64,000 bases of DNA from Lathyrus oleraceus. Taxonomy: Eukaryota; Streptophyta; Magnoliopsida; Fabales; Fabaceae. A program made the position numbers and the translations under genes. Shown piece after piece: positions 35,134 through 45,513 of the stretch. The notes below the pieces were generated by a model. The model did not search any database and had not been told where the DNA came from. It saw only the letters and a list, made by a program, of their open reading frames with translations. Each line of letters opens with the position of its first letter. Position 1 is the stretch's first letter. Location: contig NC_066581.1 of NCBI RefSeq assembly GCF_024323335.1, forward strand, positions 465,302,195 to 465,366,194. Direction: 5' to 3'.

Positions 35134-36443
35134 TGATGTATTGAGTCCAACCAAAGGTCACCCCCGAATTCTCTTTCCACAATGCAACCTAGTCTTTCAC
35201 CATTCGTGTTCTACCTTTCCAATCGAGTTTCAGGTCTCTCCGATTCAGGCAGTTTACCACATTTCCACATCCGAAACCTCTTTACCTGCAAGCTTTTCAC
35301 ACACTCACAATATCTCTCAGGGTTAGGTGTGTACACTCACAGCACAGTATACAATATCAGACTCTTAACTTTGAATACATTCTAATGTCACCACCACAGC
35401 AGATTCCACACACTTTTTGAGGTCTTTTTAGGTTGTAACGGGGCTTGGGTACGGTGGGGATAAACAAAAAAATGGATAACAAAGGGTTTTTGAACTCGGT
35501 GGTCATGTTGTGTATTTTTTTTTCTTTTCTCTTTTTCGTGCATCACGTATACTCTGGGGTAAAAACTCTTTTGACTCTTTTCTACTCAAATTTTCCGAGC
35601 ATTTTATATCTGTTAGAGTCTAAGGTCTCGGCAAGTGCATTTTTCTCTTTTGTTTTTCTTTTCTTTTTTTTTCTTTTTTTTTTAAAGAAGATACATACTA
35701 TTTTTCTTTTTGTATGATCTCATCTTATGCACTTGCCTTCTCTTTCAAGATTTCCACCCCAAACTTAGTTTTATGCACATTTTGCACTTCACACAATCAT
35801 ACCGAGTTATGACACAAAAGGAAATGGATGATTAAAAGTTAACAGGGGGTTTATGATGAATAATGCTTAACGTTAACATGGGGTTTACAATGAACAAAAT
35901 GGCTAAGGCTCAACGGGGTTTTACGAAGGGAAGCATACATATAGGGATGGCTAGAAAGGCCCTGGCTAAACAAACAACTTGCCTCAGTGTGTGTTGTCAT
36001 GCTGTGACGTGTCAACAGAACATACGCAAAATCAGAGTGATAAAGTCATACCTGGCTGAACTCTCATATTGATATTTCGTGTTTGGCTTTTTGTGATCTC
36101 ACCATGTTGGTTAGCTTGCAAGCTCTGAAGTCTCTTCGTGTTATGTGGTTCTTTCCTGACTTGGTCTTTCCATACCGCTTTCTTGGTCCGGTGTCCCCAA
36201 AATGTGTCTGACTTCTTTTCTCAAGGTTGCATCAACTTCCGGGGTGCCTTATCAACCTTAGTTTGCGGGGTGTCATTCATCCACTACCATTGACCCCGGG
36301 TTCGTCCAACCGTTTCTCATCACCCTGTACACACAGTAGGTCCAAAAGAACAGAAAACAAACAAAACAAACAAACATACTAATATAATGATAACATAACA
36401 AAAACAAAATAAATTGAAAGAAAATAAAACATGAAAAGCGAAA
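35134..36443 (-). other. Athila-2 3' UTR, no gene seen
   Basis: About 1.3 kb of low-complexity sequence, with T-rich plus-strand stretches near 35510-35710. Short plus-strand ORFs here (35111, 35445, 35863) show no domain and lie antisense to the element; I take them as chance. Confidence 0.65.
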
Positions 36444-36487
36444 CCCCCCCCCCCCCCCACACTTGAACTAAACATTGACCTCAATGT
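36444..36487 (-). promoter_or_regulatory. Internal PPT-like tract and hairpin after Athila-2 ORF2
   Basis: On the minus strand ACATTG-AGGT-CAATGT (36487-36472) is a perfect six-base hairpin. It is followed by CAAGTGTGG leading into a run of 15 G (36458-36444). The tract begins 56 nt after the ORF2 stop. Athila-1 has the same arrangement 59 nt after its ORF2b stop (52635-52666). Confidence 0.75.
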
Positions 36488-36519
36488 TTAAATTCAAACA
36501 CGAAGGGGACTTACAGTGC

Positions 36520-37813
36520 TCACTGTTGAGGAGGAGGCGGAGGATCGTGTGGAAAATGCAACATCAGACGTTGCATCATGACCTGCATATCATCCATGAT
36601 TGTCCCTTGCCGGAACAGTTCCACACTCTGTCTATCAAGTTTCGCATCTTGCCTGGTCTGCTCGGTGCGGAGAGTTCCCATCTCCGTCTGGATCCAACCC
36701 CCCTGATCCTGCGACATAAAGTAAGAACCTTCACCCGGTAGGCTCGAATCATGTGGGGGCGGCATACCGTGGGTCTCATCTTCTTCCATGTTCTCACCTG
36801 AGAGATCATGGTCCAACTATGCATCTTCCCCTCCCGCTTGGGCTGAACCTGCGTACAACCAATTAGCAGCATTGGCTATGCAAATGGATCCAGGTGCCGG
36901 AAGTGCTCGCACTTCCGCATTGTGAATCATCAACGCGTAATGAGTTGGCCTGATGGCAATCATTTGTTGATTGACTAGCGTGTGCATGTCAATCCTAGTC
37001 TTGCCCATTCCTGCAGTCTCTTCCATCAGCAGTTGATCATATCCGAAGTGGCCCGCTATCTGTGTGATCATACCACCTACAGAAATATCCCCAGTAGTTG
37101 CATGGCCCACCTGTTTCAGATGATTGGCGGTGAAAGCCGCTGCATTGACTCGCTCATTGTGAGCCATGCAATACAAAAAATATAATTCTCTCTTTGCCGC
37201 AACCCCAGTACTATCACCCCCGTCCGAACAGGGTGTATGCCAACCCTTTTTGTGCATACCGAAAGCATGGGTTGTGAATTCCAGAAGCCTTTCCTGAGCT
37301 GGGGTTATACCCCGTTTTACCTGTAATAGCTTGCCAGAAATCAACAGCAGAAAAAGTGTCCGGAGGGGATCCGGGTCCAGATACCGGGAGTTTCAGAATA
37401 CTCCCCAGTTCCGCAACCGACAGCTCATGATCTTCATCAAACATGCGGAAAGTAATTTGCCCATAAAACTCCAACTCCGACCTTGTCCACCTTCTCCGCA
37501 TCTTGAACTCAACCGTACTCAAAAATTCAAGGGTTATCCGAGCGAAGGTCGGTGCCTCAAATTGCATGTATTCCAACATACCAATGGTGTGGAACATGCG
37601 GTGCACTTCCTCTTTCAAACCTAACTCATCCAGGGTGGCATCACACATATATCTAGTCGGAATAAGCTTACGTTTGGCTAGAATGGCATACCTTTCTTGA
37701 TGCTCCTGTTGGTCAAACAAAATGCCATGATTGTTTGTAGAGCGTCTAACCCGTTGCTTTGGTCGAGAGGACGTGGCTACCTCCTTTTCCTTGCTTGCAT
37801 GCTTTGGAGGCAT
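36520..37813 (-). pseudogene. Athila-2 ORF2 (ATHILA ORF-1-like protein), broken
   Basis: A post-pol gene of about 430 codons starts at the ATG at 37813 and ends at 36520. Motifs shared with both ORF2 genes of Athila-1 include LEFLS, FRMF, IHNPCFRY and GGMITQIA. The C-terminal ~80 residues are Gln/Arg/Met-rich, probably helical, then proline-rich. An expanded G run (C5 on the plus strand, 37217-37221) shifts the frame, and a TAG at 36817-36819 interrupts it. The family is probably the one annotated as ATHILA ORF-1, of unknown function. I see no signal peptide or transmembrane segment that would support an envelope-like role. Confidence 0.8.
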
Positions 37814-38121
37814 AATGTACCTGACAAAAATTTCTCAACAATTCAACGAAAAGGTTAGTGAAATCTGCAACCGTCATTGTGTAGAGGACGGCGAGGGGAA
37901 CACTTTTTGTGAAGGTGAGTTGATGTGAAAGTGAGTGGAGCAAGGAGAAATTTGAAGCTTAGTATGATGGAACCTAGGTTAACAATGGAGGAAGAGGTAG
38001 AAAGAGGTTTCCAAAATCAGAAAAAGAAGGAATGAGTGGTGTGGAAGAGATATAAAAGCAAGTGGGGCCCACTATTGAAAATACCCAAAACCAAAATTTT
38101 TGAAATTTTTACCCGTTACCA

Positions 38122-38287
38122 ACAACACGACCGTGTCTATCCACACGGGCACCCGTGTGAATTTTCTGTTTTAATTCACACGGCTGTGTGTCAGCACACG
38201 GGTGTCCATGTTAATCCACACGGGCACCCGTGTGAATTTTCTGTTTTAATTCACACGGCCGTGTGTCAGCACACGGGTGGCCGTGTT
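38122..38287. repeat. GC-rich hairpin array between Athila-2 pol and ORF2
   Basis: Two 75-bp units start at 38141 and 38216, each with CACACGGGCACCCGTGTG and CACACGGC(C/T)GTGTG. They are the same kind of block as in the LTRs. They lie in the leader of ORF2 on the minus strand, about 310-480 bp upstream of its ATG. Confidence 0.85.
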
Positions 38288-38459
38288 GATGCCCCTGTTT
38301 TTCACATTTTCAGAATTCGGAAATGCTTCTTTGGTCTGGCATCCTGTCACTGCGACGCGAGTATGACTATGGTATTCTTTCTCCTTACCTGCAACACATG
38401 TCACACCCCTACAAAAAAAAGAAACAACAAAAACAAAATAAGTTAGCAATCGAACACGT

Positions 38460-38485
38460 GGGTTGCCTCCCACGAAGCGCTTCGT
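38460..38485 (-). promoter_or_regulatory. Conserved palindrome plus GGGAGGCAACCC after Athila-2 pol
   Basis: On the minus strand a perfect 14-base palindrome ACGAAGCGCTTCGT is followed directly by GGGAGGCAACCC, about 35 bp after the end of pol. Athila-1 has CAAGC-ACT-GCTTG plus the same GGGAGGCAACCC at 48867-48890. Stem bases differ while pairing is kept. Confidence 0.75.
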
Positions 38486-38519
38486 TTAACGTCGCACGGC
38501 TCGACGGTTGCCCACCTCA

Positions 38520-41500
38520 TTAGGTGAGGTGCATCTGGTCAATCAAACCCGGTTGTTGGCCTCTGTAATATGGCTTCAGCCTTTGGCCATTTACCTTGAA
38601 GATATCTCCATTGTCTTGGTTCCTAATCTCTATTGCCCTGTGTGGAAAACCTTATGCACGACAAATGGTCCGGACCATCTGGACTTTAATTTCCCAGAAA
38701 ACAACTTGAGCCGCGAATTGAACAACAACACCAATTGTCCTTCCCAGAAATCTTTCCTGATGATTCTCTGATCATGCCACTTCCGAGTTTGCTCCTTATA
38801 CATCTTTGCATTCTCATATGCCTGATTACGAAATTCTTCTAACTCATGAAGTTGAAGAATTCGGGATTCACCGGCTTTTGCAAGATCACAATTTAAGAAT
38901 TTGGATGCCCAAAAGGCTTTGTGCTCCAATTTCAAAGGAATATGACAAGCCTTACCATAAATCAGCTGGTACGGAGACATGCCAATTGGTGTTTTGAAAG
39001 CGGTTCGGTACGCCCATAGCGCGTCATCCAGTTTGATTGTCCAATCTTTCCGTGAAGCACTAACTGTTTTTTCCAAAATCTTTTTAATTTGCCTATTCGA
39101 CACTTCAATTTGCCCACTCGTTTGGGGATGATACGGTGTGGCAATTTTGTGCTTCACATTATATTTCTTTAATAAGTTCTCCATGAGCTTATTCAAGAAA
39201 TGTGTTCCTTCATCACTGATAAGTGCTCGAGGCACACCAAACCTGGAGAAGATATTTTGTTTAAGGAAGCTTACCACTGCTCTAGCGTCATTAGAGGGGA
39301 GAGCTACGGCTTCCACCCATTTGGAGACGTAGTCCACAGCCACCAGAATATAATTCTTCCCAAATGAGGGTGGAAATGGTCCCATAAAGTCTATTCCCCA
39401 GACATCAAATAATTCCACCTCAAGCATGCCTTTTTGAGGCATCTGATTCTTTCTAGAGATATTTCCTGTCCATTGACATCTGTCACATTCTTTCACCACT
39501 ACTTGAGCATCCTTAAACAACGTGGGCTAGTACAACCCGGATTGGAGGACTTTTGCGGCTGTCCTGTCTCCACTAAAGTGTCCCCCATAATCTGAGTCAT
39601 GACAAGCCTTTAAGACTTCATTTTGTTCTTCCTCAGGGACACATCGACGAATTAGTCCGTCTACCCCTTTCTTATACAAGAATGGTTCGTCCCACAAATA
39701 AAACCTGCAATCATGAAGAAACTTTTTCTTTTTGTTATAATCAAAGTCGTCAGGAATTATACCACCTACCAGGTAGTTTGCATAGTCCACAAACCAAGGA
39801 ACACCCACCACCGCGAGGATTCTTTCATCTATAAACTCATCCTTTATGGGATAGTCCTCTTCCGTCTCTTCAATCGGAGACATTCGAGACAGATGGTCAG
39901 CAACGGTGTTTTCACACCCCTTTTTATCTCGAATTTCCAGGTCAAATTCTTGCAACAGCAAGATCCATCTGAGCAGTCTTGGCTTCGAGTCCTGTTTAGA
40001 AAAGAGATATTTCAACGCAACATGGTCAGTATAAACAATTACCTTCGTTCCCAACAAGTATTGTCGAAATTTGTCAAAGGCATAAACCACCGCCAGTAAC
40101 TCCTTCTCTGTGGTTGCATAATTCATCTGGGCTGGATTCAACACATGGCTAGCATAGTAGATGACGTGGAGGCGTTTGTCTTTTCTTTGCCCCAAGACTG
40201 CCCCTACTGCTATATCGCTCGCATCGCACATTATCTCAAAGGGTAGAGACCAATCAGGCGAGATCACTATAGGAGCAGACACCAACTTATTTTTCAGAGT
40301 CTCGAAGGCTTCGTTACACTTCTTGTCAAACAGAAACGGAGTATCCTTCACAAGCAGGCTAGTCAACGGTTTTGCGATCTTGGAGAAATCTTTGATGAAC
40401 CGCCGATAGAATCCTGCATGTCCCAAGAAACTCCGTATACCTTTCTCGTTCACAGGATGAGGGAGATTGGCGATCACTTCAACTTTTGCCTTGTCAACTT
40501 CTATCCCTTGATGGGAAATTTTATGACCTAGTACGATCCCTTCTCTCACCACGAAGTGACACTTTTCCCAATTCAGAATTAGATTTGTTTGTCGGCACCT
40601 TTCCAGCACAAGTGATAAATTATACAAACAATTTTCGAAGGAAGATCCAAAAACCGAAAAATCATCCATAAATACTTCCATGTGCTTTTCAAGCATATCG
40701 GAAAATATGGATGTCATGCACCTCTGAAATGTTGCAGGTGCGTTGCATAACCCAAATGGCATTCTTCTATAAGCAAAGATTCCGTATGGGCATGTGAATG
40801 CTGTTTTTTCTTGATCCTCCGGTGCCACTGCAATTTGGTTGTACCCTGAGTACCCATCCAGAAAACAGTAGAAATCATGACCTGCCAATCGTTCCAACAT
40901 CTGATCGATAAAAGGTATAGGAAAGTGGTCCTTCCTTGTAGCAGTGTTTAGTCTTCTATAGTATATGCAAACTCTCCATCCTGTAACAGTACGGGTGGGG
41001 ATCAACTCATTTTTTTCATTTTTGATCACAGTTGTCCCTCCCTTCTTTGGTACCACGTGAACTAGGCTCACCCATGAACTGTCAGATATTGGGTAAATTA
41101 ACCCCGCATCTAAAAGTTTCACGACCTCTTTGCGAACAACTTCTTTCATAGCTGGATTCAGCCTTCTCCGAGGTTGGACAACCGGTTTCTGATCATCCTC
41201 CATTAAAATCTTGTGCATACACATTGTCGGGCTGATTCCTTTCAAATCGTCCATCGCCCACCCAATATCACCTTTGTATTTTTTTAAGACTTTGATTAGC
41301 TCTCCTTCTTGTGTTTCTCTCAAACCTGAATTAATGATTACTGGACATTTCTCCTCATTGTCAAGAAAAACATATTTGAGATGTTCCGGTAATTGTTTCA
41401 ACTCTATCCCCTTTTTTATATCCTGATTCGATTCTGAAGATGTTTTAGGTCGAAGCTCCTCCCAACGTTGCGGTCGGGAACGAGCCCAAGGCGGTTGTTC

Positions 41501-42280
41501 CTTTAACATTGCTACCACTTCGGATTCTTCCTCATCAATTCCTTCAGTATCCTCCACAATAGATAAACCCAAAACTCTCTCCAACGGAAGCCTGGGTGTT
41601 GTAATCTGCATAGACTGAGCAAAAAATGTATCTAACACTTCAATACTTTTACTCGCCCCTTCGTCTTCTTTGAATTTCATAGTATCTCTCACATCAATTT
41701 TGAGTTTTTCATCATAAACTTTGAGGGTCATGGTACCTTCTTCAATGTCTATCATGCATCTTCCAGTTTCTAGGAAAGGTCTTCCCAGTATGAGAGGAAT
41801 CTCCTCATCTTCCGGCATCTCAAGTATCACAAAATCAACCGGAAATACAAATTTATCAATCTTCACCAGGACATCTGTTGCTATACCATATGGTCTCTTC
41901 ATAGAATGATCCGCAAACTGCAATGTCATGCGAGTATCCTGCACCTCCCCTAACCCAAGTTTTTTGTAAATTGAGAGGGGCATTAGACTCACACTTGCTC
42001 CCAAATCTATCAGTGCTTTCTTGAAGGATCTATCTCCAATGCTACAAGGAATAGCGACTGCACCTCTATCTTTTTTCTTCATCGGAATTTTTAGGCCCTG
42101 CAAAATAGCACTACAAGTTTCAGTTAGCATGACTGGTTCGCTGTTGATCGATCTTTTCTTTGATATGATGTCTTTCATGAATTTGGCGTAGATCGGCATC
42201 TGTTCCAGAGCTTCGGCAAAAGGTATGTTGATCTCGAGCTTCTTGAATAATTCTAAGAATTTCTCAACAAAAAAATTCAT
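38520..42280 (-). pseudogene. Athila-2 pol: protease, RT, RNase H, integrase; broken
   Basis: The frame from 42280 encodes protease (DLGASVSLMPLS), RT (FLDGYSGYNQIAVAPED, FMDD catalytic box), RNase H ([29 protein letters not shown]) and integrase (HHCC region, [31 protein letters not shown], then a C-terminal chromatin-side module with WSGPFVV). Breaks: the gag-to-pol join is shifted at a T7 run near 42268-42274; TAG at 39527-39529 sits where Trp is usual just before the zinc region; and a one-base change near 38630 moves the last ~36 codons to another frame, ending at 38520. The RT motif reads CIYYRRLN near 40960, whereas the two other RTs of this window have CVDYRDLN and CIDYRKLN, so a conserved Asp is replaced by Tyr. 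Confidence 0.93.
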
Positions 42281-42563
42281 GGAGATCTTTCTTCTTTGTT
42301 CTTGTCGGAAAAGGGAGAATGATCTTTGGTTTTTGTTTCTCTTGCTGGCTTGTCGGCTCGACTAACACTTCTTCAGTCTGTTTTGGCTCTTCTCTAATCT
42401 CCAAGTCAACTTCCAACAATCCCTCTTCTTCAACCTGTTCGTCAACTTGTGGTTCCTTAGCCCTTCCTTTTCTGGTGACTACAGCTTTAATGTGACTTTG
42501 ATCACGGGGATTAACGATTGTCCCACTAGGAAGCGTGCCAGATGCATGGGAATTTGACGCTAA

Positions 42564-43925
42564 CTATTGGGCAATTTGACCCATCTGAATTTCAAGATTT
42601 TTTATTGATGTTGTGGTGTTCTTCTGATTATTTCGAGTTTCTTCTTGGAATTGGATGTTGTGAGCTGCCATTTTTTCAATTGCGATCTCCCAATCTGCTT
42701 TCTTAGGTACCTGTTGTTGCGGCTGCTGATATTGATTTTGATATTGACCCTGTGCCGGCTGTTGCACGTTCCCTCTTTGATCTTTCCATGCAAAGTTGGG
42801 ATGATTTTTCCACCCCGGATTGTACGTGTTGGAGTAGGGATTGTTCTGTTTTAAAAATTTTATATCTTCGATTTGTTGCGGTGTTGCAAAACAGTGAACA
42901 GTATTGTGTGGTCCATTGCAAATGTCACACACTTCATTCGGTGCCTGTTGCACTTGAGCAACTTTCTGAGCACCTATGTTTAGTGCTCTCAGCCTTTTCT
43001 CTACCTCTGCAGCAACAGCTTCTTCAATTTTTACCTGTTTATTTATTTCAAGCTTCAAGTCAATAACTGCAGATTTGCTTGACACCCTGTCATATAACTC
43101 TAAATGCTCGTTCGAAGCAATAGCTTCAATTATCTTCTTCATACCGGTGGCTGTTGCAAAGTTGGCTGAGCCACCAGCTGCTGAATCAAGGATTTGTCTT
43201 GTTTGAATTCGAAGACCATTGACGAACATTTGCATTTGTTCAGTTTCATCCATGTTGTGAGTAGGACAAGCCACTAGGATTCTCTTGAATCGTTTGTAGG
43301 CATCTCCTAGTGACTCACCCTCCTTCTGTTTGAAGTTTAGGATCTCATATCTTTTCCGCAATGACACAGATGCGGGAAAATACTCTTGCAAGAATGTTGT
43401 TTCCATGTGCTCCCATGTAATGATACTACCAGCAGGTAAGGAATAAAACCACTCTTCAGCCTCATCTGCTAAAGTGAAAGGGAACATACGAAGTCGGACT
43501 GCTTCTTCACTATGTCCCGGCATTTTCAGTGTTGTGCTCATGGTTAGAAATCTTTGCAGATGCTTGTTGGCATCTTCATTCACTCTGCCAGAGAAGGACC
43601 TTCTTTCGAGTTGGTTAATGATGCTGGGATGCAGCTGGAATTGTTCCACAGTAACTGGTTGGTTGACAATTGTCATACGACCACCCGGGGTGTTGGTTCC
43701 CCCATAGTCACCGAGGAGTCTCTCTGGTGGTGGTGGATTAGCAGCCATGATTTCAGGAACTGTTTCCGTATCTGAATCCGAATTCTCTGAGTGCACTGAA
43801 ACAACTTCTTCCTCCGCTTTCTCTTCTAAATCCAGTTTCTTTCTCTTAGCTTGTCGGAGTCGGGCGCAAAGGGTTCTTTCTGGATCTGCGTCAAAAGGAA
43901 AATCCGCTGAGGCCTTACCTCGCAT
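42564..43925 (-). CDS. Athila-2 gag polyprotein N-terminal part, ends at a premature TAG
   Basis: The start is the ATG at 43925; the frame extends slightly upstream only through a TTG. Capsid-like motifs: FLQEYFPASVSLRKRYEILNF and ESLGDAYKRFKRIL (positions about 140-200). A zinc knuckle, CDICNGPHNTVHC, and a Gln-rich tail follow. The frame stops at 42564-42566 in QMGQIAQ, and the continuation (to 42281) stays open in the same frame until the T7 shift, so gag and pol were one ORF. The protein would form the particle core. With the stop the product is about 453 residues, which may still be a usable Gag. Confidence 0.88.
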   Translation of the reverse strand: MRGKASADFPFDADPERTLCARLRQAKRKKLDLEEKAEEEVVSVHSENSDSDTETVPEIMAANPPPPERLLGDYGGTNTPGGRMTIVNQPVTVEQFQLHPSIINQLERRSFSGRVNEDANKHLQRFLTMSTTLKMPGHSEEAVRLRMFPFTLADEAEEWFYSLPAGSIITWEHMETTFLQEYFPASVSLRKRYEILNFKQKEGESLGDAYKRFKRILVACPTHNMDETEQMQMFVNGLRIQTRQILDSAAGGSANFATATGMKKIIEAIASNEHLELYDRVSSKSAVIDLKLEINKQVKIEEAVAAEVEKRLRALNIGAQKVAQVQQAPNEVCDICNGPHNTVHCFATPQQIEDIKFLKQNNPYSNTYNPGWKNHPNFAWKDQRGNVQQPAQGQYQNQYQQPQQQVPKKADWEIAIEKMAAHNIQFQEETRNNQKNTTTSIKNLEIQMGQIAQ

Positions 43926-44038
43926 AAACAAGTTAGACAAAAATTAGACTTGAATAACAAAATTGTCACAGATACTATTTTGGGTGTCAAGCAGCAAAAA
44001 TTTCGATAGAATATAAATTAAAATCTGTAGTTTGGCAA

Positions 44039-44056
44039 TCCCCGGCAACGGCGCCA
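44039..44056 (-). promoter_or_regulatory. Athila-2 primer-binding site (tRNA-Asp type)
   Basis: TGGCGCCGTTGCCGGGGA on the minus strand, six bases inside the 5' LTR end. Identical to the Athila-1 PBS. Confidence 0.9.
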
Positions 44057-44062
44057 AAAACT

Positions 44063-45508
44063 TGATCGGGAAAATAGCAAGTGTACTATTTTTACCGATG
44101 TAGTAATAAGGAGTTTTATTTCCAAGTATCGATCTCAAGGATTGCGTAGGAATTACTTATTTTAATTTGATTCTATCAGAACAAAAAGATAATGGTTTGG
44201 TTGTTTTGGAATTTATAATCGTAAACACAGAAATAGTAAAAACAATTGAATTAGATAAAAGATGCTAGGGTGAGTGGTTGAAGTAACCGGTTATGAATTC
44301 AGTCCCGATTTCTTTAATACATATGAAACATTCAATCACCTAACCTCTGGTATGTTCTTACTTAAGTCCTTAAGGAAGAAACTATTAAACTACCAATTCT
44401 CACTCAAATGTCCATTCAATTAATCATTGGTTTTAATCATACAAAATATCAAGGTTTACGGTGATTTACGAAAGTTACTAGTCCTAGATGATGCATTCAT
44501 AAACCCAATTGTGTGAAAACCCTACCAATCACAATCCTGTTATTGGAAGTCATAGATCAATGTGTGTTTGTCCGATACAAAAGCATAATAACATCACACA
44601 ATTGAATTGAAATACGTAACATAGTAATTAAGAAATCATAGGTTCAAATTCATAACATGTGATAACATCAGGACCACCCCCCTAGCATCAGGGGGTTTAG
44701 CCTCTCATAGTACTTAAAGAACTCATAAAGTAAAGATTAGACATTACAAGGAATTAGGAGAGTTTGATCTTCAATGGTTGATACCCTTGAATCTCGTCGT
44801 CTTCAAATCCGTCGTATTCGCTATCTTCTCCAATGCAATGCTTTCGTTGGTCTGTCTAAAGGTCCCTTCTTGTTTCTCTTCCAAGCCTTCTTATAGTTTC
44901 AGATGACCCTCTTCCAAGTTAAAGGTCCAAACTACCCTTACTGAGCAGAATCGGTTCAAACAGCAAAAATTAGGTTTTCCAAGCTGTGTTCAATCAACAC
45001 GGCCGTGTGGTGGCACACGGGTGGCCGTGTTGTTCTTCAAGATTAATTTATTTCAGCATTAGTTATAGTAGCATCAACACGGGCCGTGTCCCTAAACACG
45101 GGTGCCCGTGTTAATGCACTGTTTTAATCAACACGACCGTGTGGTGGCACACGGGTGGCCGTGTTGATCTCTGTTTTCTGCTTCATCTTTTGCCCTGCTT
45201 GCTTAACAACACGGCCGTGTGGTGGCACACGGGTGGCCGTGTTGTTCTGCTGTTCTGTCATATTTTCGTCCTTCAGCGTGTTCAAAACTTCACCATTCTT
45301 GCTTTTAAACCTGGAACAATGACACTACCCAAACTAAGCATAAACGAGATCTTTTTGACATAAATTCGTAATCGAATGTAATGTAATACCAAACCAACAA
45401 AACATGATACTTGACTCAAATGCAACTAAAAACAAACATAAATCTTACCAAGGTGATGAAAATATGTCGGATTAGCGGCGGGAATTCAATGGAAATGGTG
45501 ACCGATCA
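44063..45508 (-). mobile_element. Athila-2 5' LTR (1,446 bp)
   Basis: Same length as the 3' LTR, with about 24 substitutions. Hairpin blocks at 44996-45246 are closer to perfect than in the 3' LTR. Followed by TSD GACAT at 45509-45513. Confidence 0.95.
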
Positions 45509-45513
45509 GACAT

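Larger units (their letters stand above)
33654..45508 (-). mobile_element. Athila-2: Athila-type retrotransposon nested in Athila-1 (11,855 bp)
   Basis: Minus-strand order: 5' LTR 44063-45508, PBS 44039-44056, gag 42564-43925, pol 38520-42280, conserved palindrome 38460-38485, GC-rich hairpin array 38122-38287, ORF2 36520-37813, internal PPT-like site 36444-36487, PPT 35100-35116, 3' LTR 33654-35099. Both LTRs are 1,446 bp; I count about 24 substitutions and no indels by eye (~1.7%), which makes this the youngest datable insertion here. The ends form a seven-base inverted repeat TGATCGG/CCGATCA. The element is nearly intact, with few stops and two homopolymer frameshifts plus one near the end of pol. 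Confidence 0.96.
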
